From contig JAAVZC010000001.1 of the NCBI GenBank assembly GCA_022791455.1, forward strand, positions 489,450 to 553,449: DNA of 64,000 nucleotides, read 5' to 3'. The notes under the pieces are model-generated. The model did not search any database and was not told where the DNA came from. It saw nothing but the letters and a program-made list of their open reading frames with translations. Position 1 is the first letter of the stretch; every line of letters begins with the position of its first letter. Shown here one piece after another: positions 33,538-42,478 of this stretch. Position numbers and translations under genes: made by a program. This stretch comes from Eggerthellaceae bacterium (GTDB taxonomy: Bacteria; Actinomycetota; Coriobacteriia; Coriobacteriales; Eggerthellaceae).

Positions 33538-33898
33538 TCTGGCTCGCATTCAGGAGATAATAGACATTGTCTCGGAGACGAAGCGGCAGGTTTCCGAATT
33601 GGAATTCACCAAAGAGCGTTTTGCGGAGCCAAAAACAGTATCTGACCAGCTGATTGCGGAAGCGCTCATGAACCGTGTTTTCCGCGCGACGGAGGAAGCG
33701 GGTGCCTTAAGTGACGAGGTGCTCGCTCATTTTGAGTTTGACCGCGGCGAAATCAAGGGAGTACGCAACCGGCTGGCTCATGCCTACGGTGATGTGGACG
33801 ATGAAATAATTTGGGCAGTTATCCAGGAAGATTTCCCAAAGCTTCTCGAAGGTTGCAAGGCCTATTGCGACGAGATGGGTATAGAAATCGATCAATAG
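33518..33898 (+). CDS. HEPN-domain toxin (HepT-like, DUF86)
   Basis: This is a helical 126-residue protein with the HEPN RNase signature Rx4HxY as Arg83, His88 and Tyr90 (GVRNRLAHAYGDVDDEIIW). In characterised HepT-MntA pairs these residues cut RNA, and the tyrosine is the site of AMP addition by MntA. The ATG at 33518 lies inside the last codons of the antitoxin gene, so the pair is translationally coupled. Its own stop codon falls inside the left arm of an inverted repeat at 33889-33980. GC content is lower than in the flanking operons. Confidence 0.87.
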   Translation: MSAKATDLARIQEIIDIVSETKRQVSELEFTKERFAEPKTVSDQLIAEALMNRVFRATEEAGALSDEVLAHFEFDRGEIKGVRNRLAHAYGDVDDEIIWAVIQEDFPKLLEGCKAYCDEMGIEIDQ

Positions 33899-33980
33899 GG
33901 TATTGGCTTCAATTTTGACCGTCCTAGATGGCCGGAGCCGACAGGTTTGTTCAAATTTGACTTCGATACCCTATCGATCG
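33889..33980. repeat. 92-bp element with 30-bp terminal inverted repeats after the HEPN gene
   Basis: Bases 33889-33918 and the reverse complement of 33951-33980 match at 24 of 30 positions, starting CGATC(A/G)ATAGGGTAT and ending TTTTGA or TTTGA. The 32-base centre is not paired. The left arm contains the HEPN stop codon. There is no U-run, so it is not a standard terminator. It could be a small mobile or recombination-related element bounding the toxin-antitoxin unit. Confidence 0.7.
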
Positions 33981-34004
33981 GAATCGGACGGGGGAATTCT
34001 CGTC

Positions 34005-34010
34005 TATACT
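34005..34010 (+). promoter_or_regulatory. Likely -10 box for ispD
   Basis: TATACT lies 38 bases before the ispD start, after the inverted-repeat element. No convincing -35 box is visible. Confidence 0.45.
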
Positions 34011-34047
34011 ATTCGGATGCATTAAAACCTGATGAAGGGACTTAGGT

Positions 34048-34905
34048 ATGCCGCGCACGATTGATCCTGTGTTCGAGCCCTCGGTGCTGCAGGCGCCCGA
34101 TTTCTTTATGAACGAGCTGAACCTCGACGCGTTGCAGTCGCCCATTCTGGAGCTGCAGGGCAAGGTGGACAAGAACCCGAAGACCGCCGCCATCATCCTG
34201 GCCGGCGGCACGGGGGAGCGCTTCGGGAAAGAGGGGGGCAAGCAGCTGGTGGAGATTGCCGGCAAGCCCATCCTCACCTGGTCGGCCGAGGCGTTCGACG
34301 CGGTGGGGGACATCGGGCTCATCGTCATCGTGTGCCCGGAGGAGCGCCAGAGCGAATACCTGCACAAGGCCATCGACCCCTTCCCGTTCGTGACGCCGGT
34401 GGTGCTGGCCCCGGCCGGCTCCATTCGCCAGGAGTCCGCGTTCGCCGGGCTCGAATACGTGGACGACAACTTCGAGTTCGTGGTGCTGCACGACGGCGCC
34501 CGCCCGCTCATCAGCCCCGACCTCATCGAGCACACCATCAACACGCTGCGCGGTAACATCGATGCCGACGGCGCCGTGGTGGCCCATCCGGCGGTGGACA
34601 CCTTGAAGGTGGTGGAAGACGGCATGATTGTGGGCACGCCGGACCGGTCGGTGTTCTGGAATGCGCAGACGCCGCAGGTGTTCCGCACCGGCATCTACCG
34701 CCGCGCCCATGCGGCGGCGCTCGCGGACGGTTTCGTGGGCACCGACGACTCCTCGCTTATCGAGCGGCTGGGGGGCAAGGTGCTTGTGGTGGAGGGCAAG
34801 CGGGACAACATCAAGCTCACGGTGCCGGAGGACTACATCTTGCTGGCGGCCGCGGTGCGGATGATGTACCTGAAGAACTCCGGCTCGGGCGACGAGCGCT
34901 TCTAG
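34048..34905 (+). CDS. ispD: 2-C-methyl-D-erythritol 4-phosphate cytidylyltransferase IspD
   Basis: It couples CTP to methylerythritol phosphate in the non-mevalonate isoprenoid pathway. The nucleotidyltransferase loop AGGTGERFGKEGGKQ begins near residue 51, then comes HDGARPLISPDLI and the C-terminal TDDSSLIERLGGKV with IKLTVPEDY. An N-terminal extension of about 45 residues precedes the catalytic domain, so it has 285 residues against about 230. GAAGGGA supports the ATG at 34048. A TarI-type cytidylyltransferase has the same fold, but ispF directly downstream favours IspD. Confidence 0.92.
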   Translation: MPRTIDPVFEPSVLQAPDFFMNELNLDALQSPILELQGKVDKNPKTAAIILAGGTGERFGKEGGKQLVEIAGKPILTWSAEAFDAVGDIGLIVIVCPEERQSEYLHKAIDPFPFVTPVVLAPAGSIRQESAFAGLEYVDDNFEFVVLHDGARPLISPDLIEHTINTLRGNIDADGAVVAHPAVDTLKVVEDGMIVGTPDRSVFWNAQTPQVFRTGIYRRAHAAALADGFVGTDDSSLIERLGGKVLVVEGKRDNIKLTVPEDYILLAAAVRMMYLKNSGSGDERF

Positions 34906-34914
34906 GAGGAAGAG

Positions 34915-35409
34915 ATGGAAGATTTCCGCCGCCTGCGCATTGGCCAGGGAATGGACGTGCACGCTTTCGCGGAGGGGCGCAAGCTCATTTTAGGAGGCGT
35001 GGACATACCGCACACGCGGGGGCTTTTGGGCCACTCCGATGCCGATGTGCTGGCGCATGCCATTTCTGATGCGCTTTTGGGCGCGGTGCGCGGGGGCGAT
35101 ATTGGGAAGCTGTTCCCGGACACCGATCCTGCCTACAAGGACGCTGATTCCCTGAAGCTGCTGGCGGCGGTTGCCGCTTTCGTGCGCGAGCAGGGCTACG
35201 AGATTCTGGACGTGGACAGCGTAATTGCCGCCCAGGCGCCGAAGCTCTCGCCCTATCGCGATCAGATGCGGCAGAACCTGGCCGACGCCATGGGCGTTCC
35301 GGTCGAGAACGTGGGGGTGAAGGCCACCACCACCGAGCGCCTCGGCTTCGAAGGCCGAGAAGAAGGCATAAGCGCCACGGCCGCATGCCTGTGCGCGCGA
35401 TGTAGTTAA
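34915..35409 (+). CDS. ispF: 2-C-methyl-D-erythritol 2,4-cyclodiphosphate synthase IspF
   Basis: It forms the cyclic diphosphate two steps after IspD. Metal-binding Asp and His occur in GQGMDVHAF and the second His in [20 protein letters not shown]. The C-terminal region has [18 protein letters not shown]. It has 164 residues. It starts 9 bases after ispD, with GAGGAAGAG before the ATG. A 99-bp foldback repeat follows. Confidence 0.96.
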   Translation: MEDFRRLRIGQGMDVHAFAEGRKLILGGVDIPHTRGLLGHSDADVLAHAISDALLGAVRGGDIGKLFPDTDPAYKDADSLKLLAAVAAFVREQGYEILDVDSVIAAQAPKLSPYRDQMRQNLADAMGVPVENVGVKATTTERLGFEGREEGISATAACLCARCS

Positions 35410-35432
35410 TGGCCTTGTCCGCGCTCTGTCCT

Positions 35433-35531
35433 TTGTCATCCTGAGCGGAGCGCGAAGCGCGTAGTCGAAGGATCTGCCCAGCTGGAGAGATCCTTCGACT
35501 ACGGCCTTACGGCCTTCGCTCAGGATGACAA
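35433..35531. repeat. 99-bp foldback repeat, family C copy 2
   Basis: TTGTCATCCTGAGCGGAGC opens the element and the inverted CGCTCAGGATGACAA closes it. GTAGTCGAAGGATCT pairs with AGATCCTTCGACTAC in the middle. Length is 99 bases as in copies 1 and 3. Copy 1 has GAGTCG where this copy has TAGTCG, and the partner arm carries the matching change (CGACTA). Confidence 0.9.
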
Positions 35532-35568
35532 TGAAATGGGCACTCTTGTCTGAACAGAAAGGCTTACC

Positions 35569-37074
35569 ATGATCAAGCTTTACGATACGAAACTGCGCAA
35601 GAAGGTGGATCTGATCCCGCTGCACGAGGGGAAGATCGGCATGTACGTGTGCGGTCCTACCGTGTACAACCGCATTCACATCGGCAACGCCCGCACCTTC
35701 ATCTCTTTCGACACCATTCGCCGCTACCTCACCTGGCGCGGCTTCGAGGTGACCTTCGTGCAGAACATCACCGATGTTGACGACAAGATCATCAATCGCG
35801 CGAACGAAGAGGGGCGCACTGCCGCCGAAGTGGCCACCGAGTACACCGAGGCCTTCATCGCTGACATGCACGCGGCCGGGGTGGCGGATCCGGACATTCG
35901 CCCGAAGGCCACGGAAGAGATCGACGCCATGTGCCAGCTGATCTCCGACCTCATCGAGGGCGGCCACGCCTATGCCACCGACGAGGGCGACGTTTACTTC
36001 GCCGTGCGCTCGTACGACGGCTACGGCCAGCTTTCCGGCCGCAACATCGACGAGATGGAGGGCGGTCACCGCGAGCTGCGGGCGGAGGGCCAGGGGCTGG
36101 AGGATCGCAAGCGCGATCCGCTGGACTTTGCCCTTTGGAAGGCCGCTAAGCCCGGCGAGCCGGCGTGGGATTCGCCCTGGGGCCAGGGCCGTCCCGGTTG
36201 GCACATCGAGTGCTCCGCCATGAGCCGCAAGTATCTGGGCCTGCCCTTCGACATCCATGGCGGCGGGTCCGACCTGGTGTTTCCGCACCATGAGAACGAA
36301 CGCGCCCAGTCCGAGGCGGCCTGCGGTTGCACGTTTGCCAACCATTGGATGCACTCCGGCATGCTGCAGATCAACGCCGAGAAGATGTCGAAGTCGCTGG
36401 GGAATTTCATGCTGCTCCACGACGTGCTGGACGAAATGCGTCCGGCCGCGCTGCGCATGCTGATGACCCAGACCCATTACCGCTCGCCGTTGGATTTCTC
36501 GGTTGACCGCCTGAACGAGGCGGATGCGGCGCTCACGCGCATCGAGAACGCGGTGAAGAACTGGGATTGGCTGACGAGCAACGCTGCTGATGGCGCGGTG
36601 GACGTGGTGGACGCGGCGGCGATGGCCGAAGCGGTGGCCACGGCGAACGCTGCCTTTACCGAGGCTATGGACGACGACTTCAACGCCCCGCAGGCGCTGG
36701 GGGCCATCTTCACGCTGGTGGCGGCTGCCAATGGCGCTGTGGCGGACAAGTCGCTTTCCGTGAACGACGCCCAGGCACTCGTGGCGGTGCGCGACACGGT
36801 GGTGGAGCTTTTGGCGGTGCTCGGCATCGATGTGGAAACCGACATGGCCGAAGAGACCAACTACCCGGCCGAGGTAGTGGCGCTGGCGGCCGACCTGGCC
36901 GGCTACGGCGGGGCCAACCCGGAAGAAGCAGTGGAAGCGTTGCTGGAAGCGCGCGCCCTGGCCCGCAAGGAAAAGAACTGGGCCCTGGCCGACGGAGTCC
37001 GCGACGGCCTGGTGGCCTTAAGCTTCGTAATCGAAGACACCCCCCAAGGAGCCCGCGTCACGTATGAGGGATAG
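35569..37074 (+). CDS. cysS: Cysteinyl-tRNA synthetase
   Basis: It charges tRNA-Cys. The HIGH-type signature is RIHIGNARTF and the KMSKS signature is AEKMSKSLGN. Zinc ligands are the cysteine in YVCGPTVYN, HIECSAM and FPHHENERAQ. The C-terminal DALR-type helical domain is present. It has 501 residues, slightly long. AGAAAGG lies 6 bases before the ATG. The next gene starts 11 bases before its stop, so the two are coupled. Confidence 0.96.
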   Translation: MIKLYDTKLRKKVDLIPLHEGKIGMYVCGPTVYNRIHIGNARTFISFDTIRRYLTWRGFEVTFVQNITDVDDKIINRANEEGRTAAEVATEYTEAFIADMHAAGVADPDIRPKATEEIDAMCQLISDLIEGGHAYATDEGDVYFAVRSYDGYGQLSGRNIDEMEGGHRELRAEGQGLEDRKRDPLDFALWKAAKPGEPAWDSPWGQGRPGWHIECSAMSRKYLGLPFDIHGGGSDLVFPHHENERAQSEAACGCTFANHWMHSGMLQINAEKMSKSLGNFMLLHDVLDEMRPAALRMLMTQTHYRSPLDFSVDRLNEADAALTRIENAVKNWDWLTSNAADGAVDVVDAAAMAEAVATANAAFTEAMDDDFNAPQALGAIFTLVAAANGAVADKSLSVNDAQALVAVRDTVVELLAVLGIDVETDMAEETNYPAEVVALAADLAGYGGANPEEAVEALLEARALARKEKNWALADGVRDGLVALSFVIEDTPQGARVTYEG

Positions 37075-38419
37075 CTTGAACGCTTTGCCCATGGAGCTTT
37101 TGGCGCCGGCGGGCGGGATGGAACAGCTGCGGGCGGCGGTGCTGTTCGGGGCCGACGCGGTGTATCTGGCGGCGGACCGCTTCGGCATGCGGGCGCGGGC
37201 GGCGAATTTCGCGCTGGAAGAGATTCCCGCGGCGGTGGCGTTTGCCCACGCTCGTGGCGTGAAGGTGCACATCACCTGCAACATCCTCATGCACGACGCC
37301 GACATCGCCCAGCTGCCGGACTTCTTCCGCGCGTTGGATGCGGCCGGCGTGGACGCTTTCATCATCGGCGACCTGGGGGCCTTCGCCATCGCCGGCGAAG
37401 TGGCGCCGCGGGTGGAGCGCCATGTGTCAACCCAGGCTTCTGTGGCGAATGCGGAGGCGGCGAAGGTCTGGCATTCCCTGGGCGCGAAGCGGGTAGTGTG
37501 CGCTCGCGAGATGTCGCTCGCAGACATTGCCCGCATGCGGCAGGGCGTTCCCGATGACCTGGAAATCGAGGCCTTCGTGCACGGTGCCATGTGCATGGCG
37601 GTTTCCGGCCGCTGTCTCATCAGCTCGTATCTGACCGGCCGTTCCGGCAACAAGGGCCACTGCACCCAGCCCTGCCGCTGGAACTACAAGGTGGGAACGG
37701 GGGAGGGCGCTGGCGGCGACGCGCCCGTGGAGTTTCTTCTGGAAGAGGAAAAGCGCCCCGGCACCTTCTTTCCCATCGAAGAGGACGCATCCGGCAGCTT
37801 CCTCATGAACGCCGAGGACCTGAACATGCTGGCGCACCTGCGGCAGCTGGCGGATGCGGGAGTGAATTCCATCAAGATTGAGGGGCGTAACAAGAAGGCC
37901 TTCTATGTGGCCAGTGTGGTGGGGGCCTATCGTCGCGTGCTGGACAGGCAAGCGCCGGAAGTGGTAGCGGCGGAGTTGCTGGACGTGTCCCATCGCCCCT
38001 ACGGCACCGGTTTCTACTTCGGCGAGGCGCAGCAGGCGCACGACTATGACGGTTACGAACAGCAGACCATGCACGTGGCGGACGTGTTGGCCGCTGGCGA
38101 CGGTTTCCTGTACCTGTTGGCGCGCAATCGCTTCGAAGAGGGCCAGCAGCTGGAAGCGCTCGTGCCGGGCGGACCGGCGCTGCCGGTGGCGGTTACCGCG
38201 CTGAACTGGCTCCCCTCCTTTGGCCCCGACGTTCATGACGAAGATGCACCGAAGACGGTGGAGGAGGCGCTCGCCCGCTCGTCCGCGCTTGACTGGCAGC
38301 CGGCGCCGTTGGCGAACCGCTCCTGCAACCTGTATCGGATACAATCGGACGCGGCGGTCCCCGCGGGGTCATTCTTGCGGGCGCGGACGTTTCGCCGCTC
38401 TGCCCGCCATGGGAACTAA
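37064..38419 (+). CDS. U32-family protein (TrhP/YegQ-like)
   Basis: The U32 fold is clear from MELLAPAGGMEQLRAAVLFG, the ADAVYLAADRFGMRARAANF region and the signature EAFVHGAMCMAVSGRCLISS, followed by a Cys-rich GHCTQPCRW. Better-studied members hydroxylate tRNA uridine (TrhP) or rRNA cytidine (RlhA) rather than act as peptidases, and contain Fe-S clusters. It has 451 residues. The first 11 bases overlap cysS, consistent with a translation-related role. A second, larger U32 protein lies at 59273. The exact target is not determined. Confidence 0.85.
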   Translation: MRDSLNALPMELLAPAGGMEQLRAAVLFGADAVYLAADRFGMRARAANFALEEIPAAVAFAHARGVKVHITCNILMHDADIAQLPDFFRALDAAGVDAFIIGDLGAFAIAGEVAPRVERHVSTQASVANAEAAKVWHSLGAKRVVCAREMSLADIARMRQGVPDDLEIEAFVHGAMCMAVSGRCLISSYLTGRSGNKGHCTQPCRWNYKVGTGEGAGGDAPVEFLLEEEKRPGTFFPIEEDASGSFLMNAEDLNMLAHLRQLADAGVNSIKIEGRNKKAFYVASVVGAYRRVLDRQAPEVVAAELLDVSHRPYGTGFYFGEAQQAHDYDGYEQQTMHVADVLAAGDGFLYLLARNRFEEGQQLEALVPGGPALPVAVTALNWLPSFGPDVHDEDAPKTVEEALARSSALDWQPAPLANRSCNLYRIQSDAAVPAGSFLRARTFRRSARHGN

Positions 38420-38441
38420 CGCATAAAAGAAGGATCTGCAT

Positions 38442-39314
38442 ATGAACTCGGTTTTCGAGACGCTTTCCGGCACGCAGCTGCCGTTTTCTGTCGAGATGTT
38501 TCCGCCGAAAGGCCAGCTCACCCTTGATGCCGCCCGCCAGGTGGTAGCGGGAGTGGCGAAGGCGCGGCCGGATTTCATCTCCGTCACCTGCTCTGCCGGC
38601 GGCAGCGGCAACTCGTCGCAGACGGTGGATATTGCCGCGCTCATCCAGGACGAGTTCTCCATCCCCGGTGTGGCGCATCTTACCTGCGTGGGGGCGACGC
38701 GTGCGGGGATCGAAGCGGAAATGGCGCGCATGAAAGCGGCTGGCGTGGGCACGGTGTTGGCGTTGCGGGGCGATTTGCCCGCCGAAGGGAACGCGGCTGG
38801 GGGTGATTTCCGCTACGCCAAGGATCTCATCCCGTTGCTCAAGCAGGAGGGCTTCACGGTGGCGGCCGCCGCATATCCGGAAGGGCACATCACCTGCCTG
38901 AGCCCGCAAGACAACATTCGCCATCTGCGGGAAAAGCAAGAGGCGGGCGCGGATTTCTTCATCACCCAGCTCTTCTTCGGCAACGAGGCGTTTTACCGTT
39001 TTCACGAGCCGGCGCTTGCGGCCGGAGTGGGCGCTCCCATCATTTGCGGCATCATGCCGTTTTTGGGGAAGAGCCAAATCCAGCGCATGATCTTCATGTG
39101 CGGCAGCTCGCTTCCCGCAGGCATCATCAAGCTGCTGGCGAAGTACGAGGACGATCCGGCGGCACTGCGGCAGGCGGGCATCGAATACGCGTGCGAGCAG
39201 CTGGTTGATTTGGCGAACCATCAGGTTGACGGTGTGCACGTTTATGCCATGAACCATCCGGACATCGCCTGTGCGGCCGCCGACGCCCTTGCCGACAAAG
39301 GTTTTCGCGCATGA
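38442..39314 (+). CDS. metF: 5,10-methylenetetrahydrofolate reductase MetF
   Basis: It makes 5-methyltetrahydrofolate, the methyl donor for methionine synthase, using FAD. The TIM-barrel family blocks FSVEMFPPKG, PDFISVTCSAGGSG, ALRGDLP, GADFFITQLFF and GIMPFLGKSQIQRM are all present. It has 290 residues. GAAGGA precedes the ATG. Its stop overlaps the start of the activation-domain gene (ATGA), placing it in an operon with metH. Confidence 0.96.
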   Translation: MNSVFETLSGTQLPFSVEMFPPKGQLTLDAARQVVAGVAKARPDFISVTCSAGGSGNSSQTVDIAALIQDEFSIPGVAHLTCVGATRAGIEAEMARMKAAGVGTVLALRGDLPAEGNAAGGDFRYAKDLIPLLKQEGFTVAAAAYPEGHITCLSPQDNIRHLREKQEAGADFFITQLFFGNEAFYRFHEPALAAGVGAPIICGIMPFLGKSQIQRMIFMCGSSLPAGIIKLLAKYEDDPAALRQAGIEYACEQLVDLANHQVDGVHVYAMNHPDIACAAADALADKGFRA

Positions 39315-39973
39315 CGGGGGCGTCTGCCGACTTGGCGGCGGTGGGCTTCGGCCCATGCGCACTCGATTGCTCGGTGGACGTGCCGCGGGCCTTGCGCTAC
39401 TTGGGGCATCGTCGGCAGGAGCTCCCCGATCATTTGGAAGAGCGGGTGCGCTCCATTGCGCGCCGTTGTGAAGAGACCGCACGCCCGCGCGGGATTGCCC
39501 GCATTTTTCCGCTCGCGCGTCCGGAAGGGGAGGATGCGCTCCTGCTCGAAGGGCCGCAGCTGCGCCTGCCCGGCGAGGCCATCGCGCGGTTTTTGGACGG
39601 CTGCACCCATGCGGTGCTTCTGGCGGTGACGCTGGGGATGGAAAACGAGCGCGCCCTTCGACAAGCGCAAGCGCTGAGCGCGGTGGACGGCCTGCTCATG
39701 GACGGCTGCTCCTCGTCGCTGGCGGAATCGGCCGCCAATGCCGCATCGGCCCTGCTGGAGCCGCAGGCCCGCGCGGTCGGCTTCGAGCCCACCAAGCGAT
39801 TCAGCCCCGGTTACGGCGACTTGCCGCTCAGCGTTCAACCGGCGCTTCTGCAGGCGCTTGACGCGGAGAAGCTGCTGGGCATTCACACGGCCCCGTCGTT
39901 TCTGATGACCCCGATGAAAAGCATTACGGCCATTGTGGGGCTCAAGCCCTCTTGCGCCGAGGAAGGGCGGTAG
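39311..39973 (+). CDS. Stand-alone MetH reactivation (activation-domain) protein
   Basis: The C-terminal half matches the AdoMet-binding activation domain of cobalamin-dependent methionine synthase: RFSPGYGDLPLSVQPALLQA and FLMTPMKSITAIVGL. In E. coli MetH this domain uses AdoMet and reduced flavodoxin to remethylate inactive cob(II)alamin. Here it is a separate 220-residue protein whose gene overlaps metF and lies 3 bases before metH. Its N-terminal half (VPRALRYLGHRRQELPDHL) resembles the small proteins paired with other short MetH enzymes. Confidence 0.88.
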   Translation: MTGASADLAAVGFGPCALDCSVDVPRALRYLGHRRQELPDHLEERVRSIARRCEETARPRGIARIFPLARPEGEDALLLEGPQLRLPGEAIARFLDGCTHAVLLAVTLGMENERALRQAQALSAVDGLLMDGCSSSLAESAANAASALLEPQARAVGFEPTKRFSPGYGDLPLSVQPALLQALDAEKLLGIHTAPSFLMTPMKSITAIVGLKPSCAEEGR

Positions 39974-39976
39974 ATC

Positions 39977-42478
39977 ATGGCATCCCCGCGCGCGATGAAC
40001 GTGGCGAACGAGTATTTGGCAGAAGTGCTGGCCGGACGCGCCCGCATGCTCTGCGACGGAGGTATGGGCACGCTCATCCAGGAAGCGGGCCTGGCGGGGG
40101 TGCACGAGGTTCCCGATCTGCTGAACCTCACCCACCCGGGGGAGATTCGCGCGCTGCAGCGGCGCTATGTGGAAGCGGGAAGCGACTGCATCACCACCAA
40201 CACGTTCAACGCCAACCGGCTTAAGCTGGAGGGGACGGGCGCAACGGTGGCGGAAGTCTACGCGGCGGCTGCCCGCATCGCCCGCGAAGCGGGAGCGCCG
40301 CTTGTGGCCGGCGATATCGGTCCTACCGGCGCCCTCATGCAACCGCTGGGGCCGCTCAGTTTCGAAGAGGCCTACGACATCTTCGCCGAACAGGCCCGGG
40401 CTGCCGAAGCGGCCGGCTGTGACCTTATCTTCATTGAGACCGTGTCCGACCTGCTCGAGGCCAAGGCGGCACTTTTGGCGGCCCTCGATTCCACGGTTCT
40501 TCCGGTGTTCGTCACTATGACGTTCGGGGAGGACGGCCGCACCTTCATGGGCACGACGCCCGCCGTTGCCGCAGCAACGTTGAGCGCTTTGGGAGCGAGC
40601 GCGGTGGGGCTCAACTGTTCGCTCGGCCCCGATGAGCTGGCGCCGCTTGTAGTTCAGATGGCCCCGTATGCGCGCTGCCCGCTCATGGTGCAGCCCAATG
40701 CCGGTTTGCCCCGGGTCACGCCGGAAGGTGCTACGGTGTTCGATGTGGGGCCGGAGGATTTCCGCGCTTCCATGGGCGCTATCCTGGAAGCCGGCGCGGT
40801 GGTGGTCGGCGGCTGCTGTGGCACCACGCCCGATCATATTCGCCATCTGCGGGAACTTCTGGATGGCCTGCCGGCCCCCGAAGCTCCGCTCGCGGCTTTC
40901 CGTCCTTCGTTCACGGTCACAAGCGCCCAAGAGATGGTGGAACTTGCGCCGGGCTCGCGGAATATCGCCGTTATCGGCGAGCGCATCAACCCCACCGGGC
41001 GCAAGCGCTTCCGCGAGGCACTCTTGGCCGGCGACTACGACATGGCGGTGGCAGACGCGGTGGCCCAGGTGGAAGCGGGAGCCGACATCCTGGATGTGAA
41101 CGTGGGGGTGCCCGGGCTGGACGAGCCGGCGGTGCTGCGCACGGTGGCCGAGCGGTTGCAGGCCACGGTGTCTGTGCCGCTGCAGCTAGATTCCTCGAAC
41201 CCGCAGGCTCTCGAGGCCGCGTGCCGCGTCTACGCCGGACGCCCCCTCATCAACTCTGTGAACGGCAAGGCGGAAAACCTCGCCGCCGTCCTGCCCATCG
41301 CCGCCCGCTACGGTGCCACGGTACTGGGCCTCACCTTGGATGAGGACGGCATCCCTGCTACCGCCGAGGGGCGTTTCGCTATTGCGCAGCGCATCGTGGA
41401 GGCGGCCGAGGCGGCGGGCATTCCCCGGCAGGACATCGCCATCGACTGCCTGGTCATGGCGGCGGCCACCAACCAGGCGGAGGTGCCGGAAATCCTGAAG
41501 GCCCTGCGCCGGTGCAAGGAAGAGCTGGGGGTGCGCACGGTGCTCGGCGTGTCGAACGTCAGCTTCGGCCTGCCCGAGCGCTCGGTGCTCAATGCGGCGT
41601 TCTTGACGGCAGCGCTGGTATCGGGGCTCGACCTGCCCATTCTGAACCCCCTCGAACCCCGCTACCAAGATGCGGTGCGCTCCTTCAAGGTGCTCAACGG
41701 CCAGGACGAGAAGTGCCTCGGCTACCTGGAGGCGTACGCGAACGCCCCGGGCGCGCCCACGGCGTCCAACCGCGCTGCTGCCTCGGCTCCTGCTGCCGTG
41801 ACGCCCGCTTCTTCGGCCCCGCTCATCGAGGGAGTGCCCGCGGAAGGGGAGGCGGCAACGCTCGTGGAAGCCGTGCTGACGGGCCGGGCGGCGGCCGCGG
41901 CGACGGCGGCACAAGCGCTGCTCGCGGAGACGGATCCGGTGGCCATCGCCGGCGACCTGTTGAGCCCCGCCCTCGACGAGGTGGGCCGCCGCTACGATTC
42001 CGGCGCCTACTTCCTTCCCCAGCTCATGGCCTCGGCGGAAGCGGCGAAGGCGGCCTTCGACGTGCTGTCGCAAGCCAGCAAGGCGGCAGGTGCCGCGGCT
42101 CCGGTGGCTGCGGACTGTCCCATCGTACTGGCTACGGTGGAGGGGGACATCCACGACATCGGCAAGAACATCGTGAAGATGTTGCTGGAGAATTACGGTT
42201 ACCCCTGCCTTGACCTGGGCCGGGACGTGGCACCGGAAGCCGTGGTCGACGCGGCGCGGGAAAGCGGCGCGCGCCTGGTGGGGCTTTCTGCCCTCATGAC
42301 CACGACAGTCGGAGCCATGGAGCGCACCATAGCGCTGCTGCGCCAGCAAGCGCCCGATGTGCTGGTCATGGTGGGCGGCGCCGTGCTCACCGAAGACTAC
42401 GCCGCCCGCATCGGCGCTGACTTCTACGCCAAAGACGCCGCCGCCAGCGTAAAAGTGGCCCAGCGGCTGTTCGCGTAG
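39977..42478 (+). CDS. metH: Cobalamin-dependent methionine synthase MetH lacking the activation domain
   Basis: It transfers methyl from methyltetrahydrofolate through cobalamin to homocysteine. Domains in order are homocysteine-binding (residues ~20-305; zinc ligands in LNCSLGP and GGCCGTTPDHI), pterin-binding (~330-590; GERINPTGRKRF, NSVNGKAENL), an Ala-rich linker, the B12 cap and B12-binding module (~620-833; EGDIHDIGKNIV with the cobalt-ligand histidine in DxHxxG). The usual C-terminal activation domain is missing and is encoded upstream. It has 833 residues. The reading frame continues past its TAG stop into a ferredoxin-like remnant. Confidence 0.95.
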   Translation: MASPRAMNVANEYLAEVLAGRARMLCDGGMGTLIQEAGLAGVHEVPDLLNLTHPGEIRALQRRYVEAGSDCITTNTFNANRLKLEGTGATVAEVYAAAARIAREAGAPLVAGDIGPTGALMQPLGPLSFEEAYDIFAEQARAAEAAGCDLIFIETVSDLLEAKAALLAALDSTVLPVFVTMTFGEDGRTFMGTTPAVAAATLSALGASAVGLNCSLGPDELAPLVVQMAPYARCPLMVQPNAGLPRVTPEGATVFDVGPEDFRASMGAILEAGAVVVGGCCGTTPDHIRHLRELLDGLPAPEAPLAAFRPSFTVTSAQEMVELAPGSRNIAVIGERINPTGRKRFREALLAGDYDMAVADAVAQVEAGADILDVNVGVPGLDEPAVLRTVAERLQATVSVPLQLDSSNPQALEAACRVYAGRPLINSVNGKAENLAAVLPIAARYGATVLGLTLDEDGIPATAEGRFAIAQRIVEAAEAAGIPRQDIAIDCLVMAAATNQAEVPEILKALRRCKEELGVRTVLGVSNVSFGLPERSVLNAAFLTAALVSGLDLPILNPLEPRYQDAVRSFKVLNGQDEKCLGYLEAYANAPGAPTASNRAAASAPAAVTPASSAPLIEGVPAEGEAATLVEAVLTGRAAAAATAAQALLAETDPVAIAGDLLSPALDEVGRRYDSGAYFLPQLMASAEAAKAAFDVLSQASKAAGAAAPVAADCPIVLATVEGDIHDIGKNIVKMLLENYGYPCLDLGRDVAPEAVVDAARESGARLVGLSALMTTTVGAMERTIALLRQQAPDVLVMVGGAVLTEDYAARIGADFYAKDAAASVKVAQRLFA

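Noticed and set aside
34048..34905. The cytidylyltransferase considered as TarI (ribitol-phosphate).
   Set aside because: ispF directly follows, and the C-terminal IKLTVPEDY block fits IspD. No teichoic acid genes are nearby.
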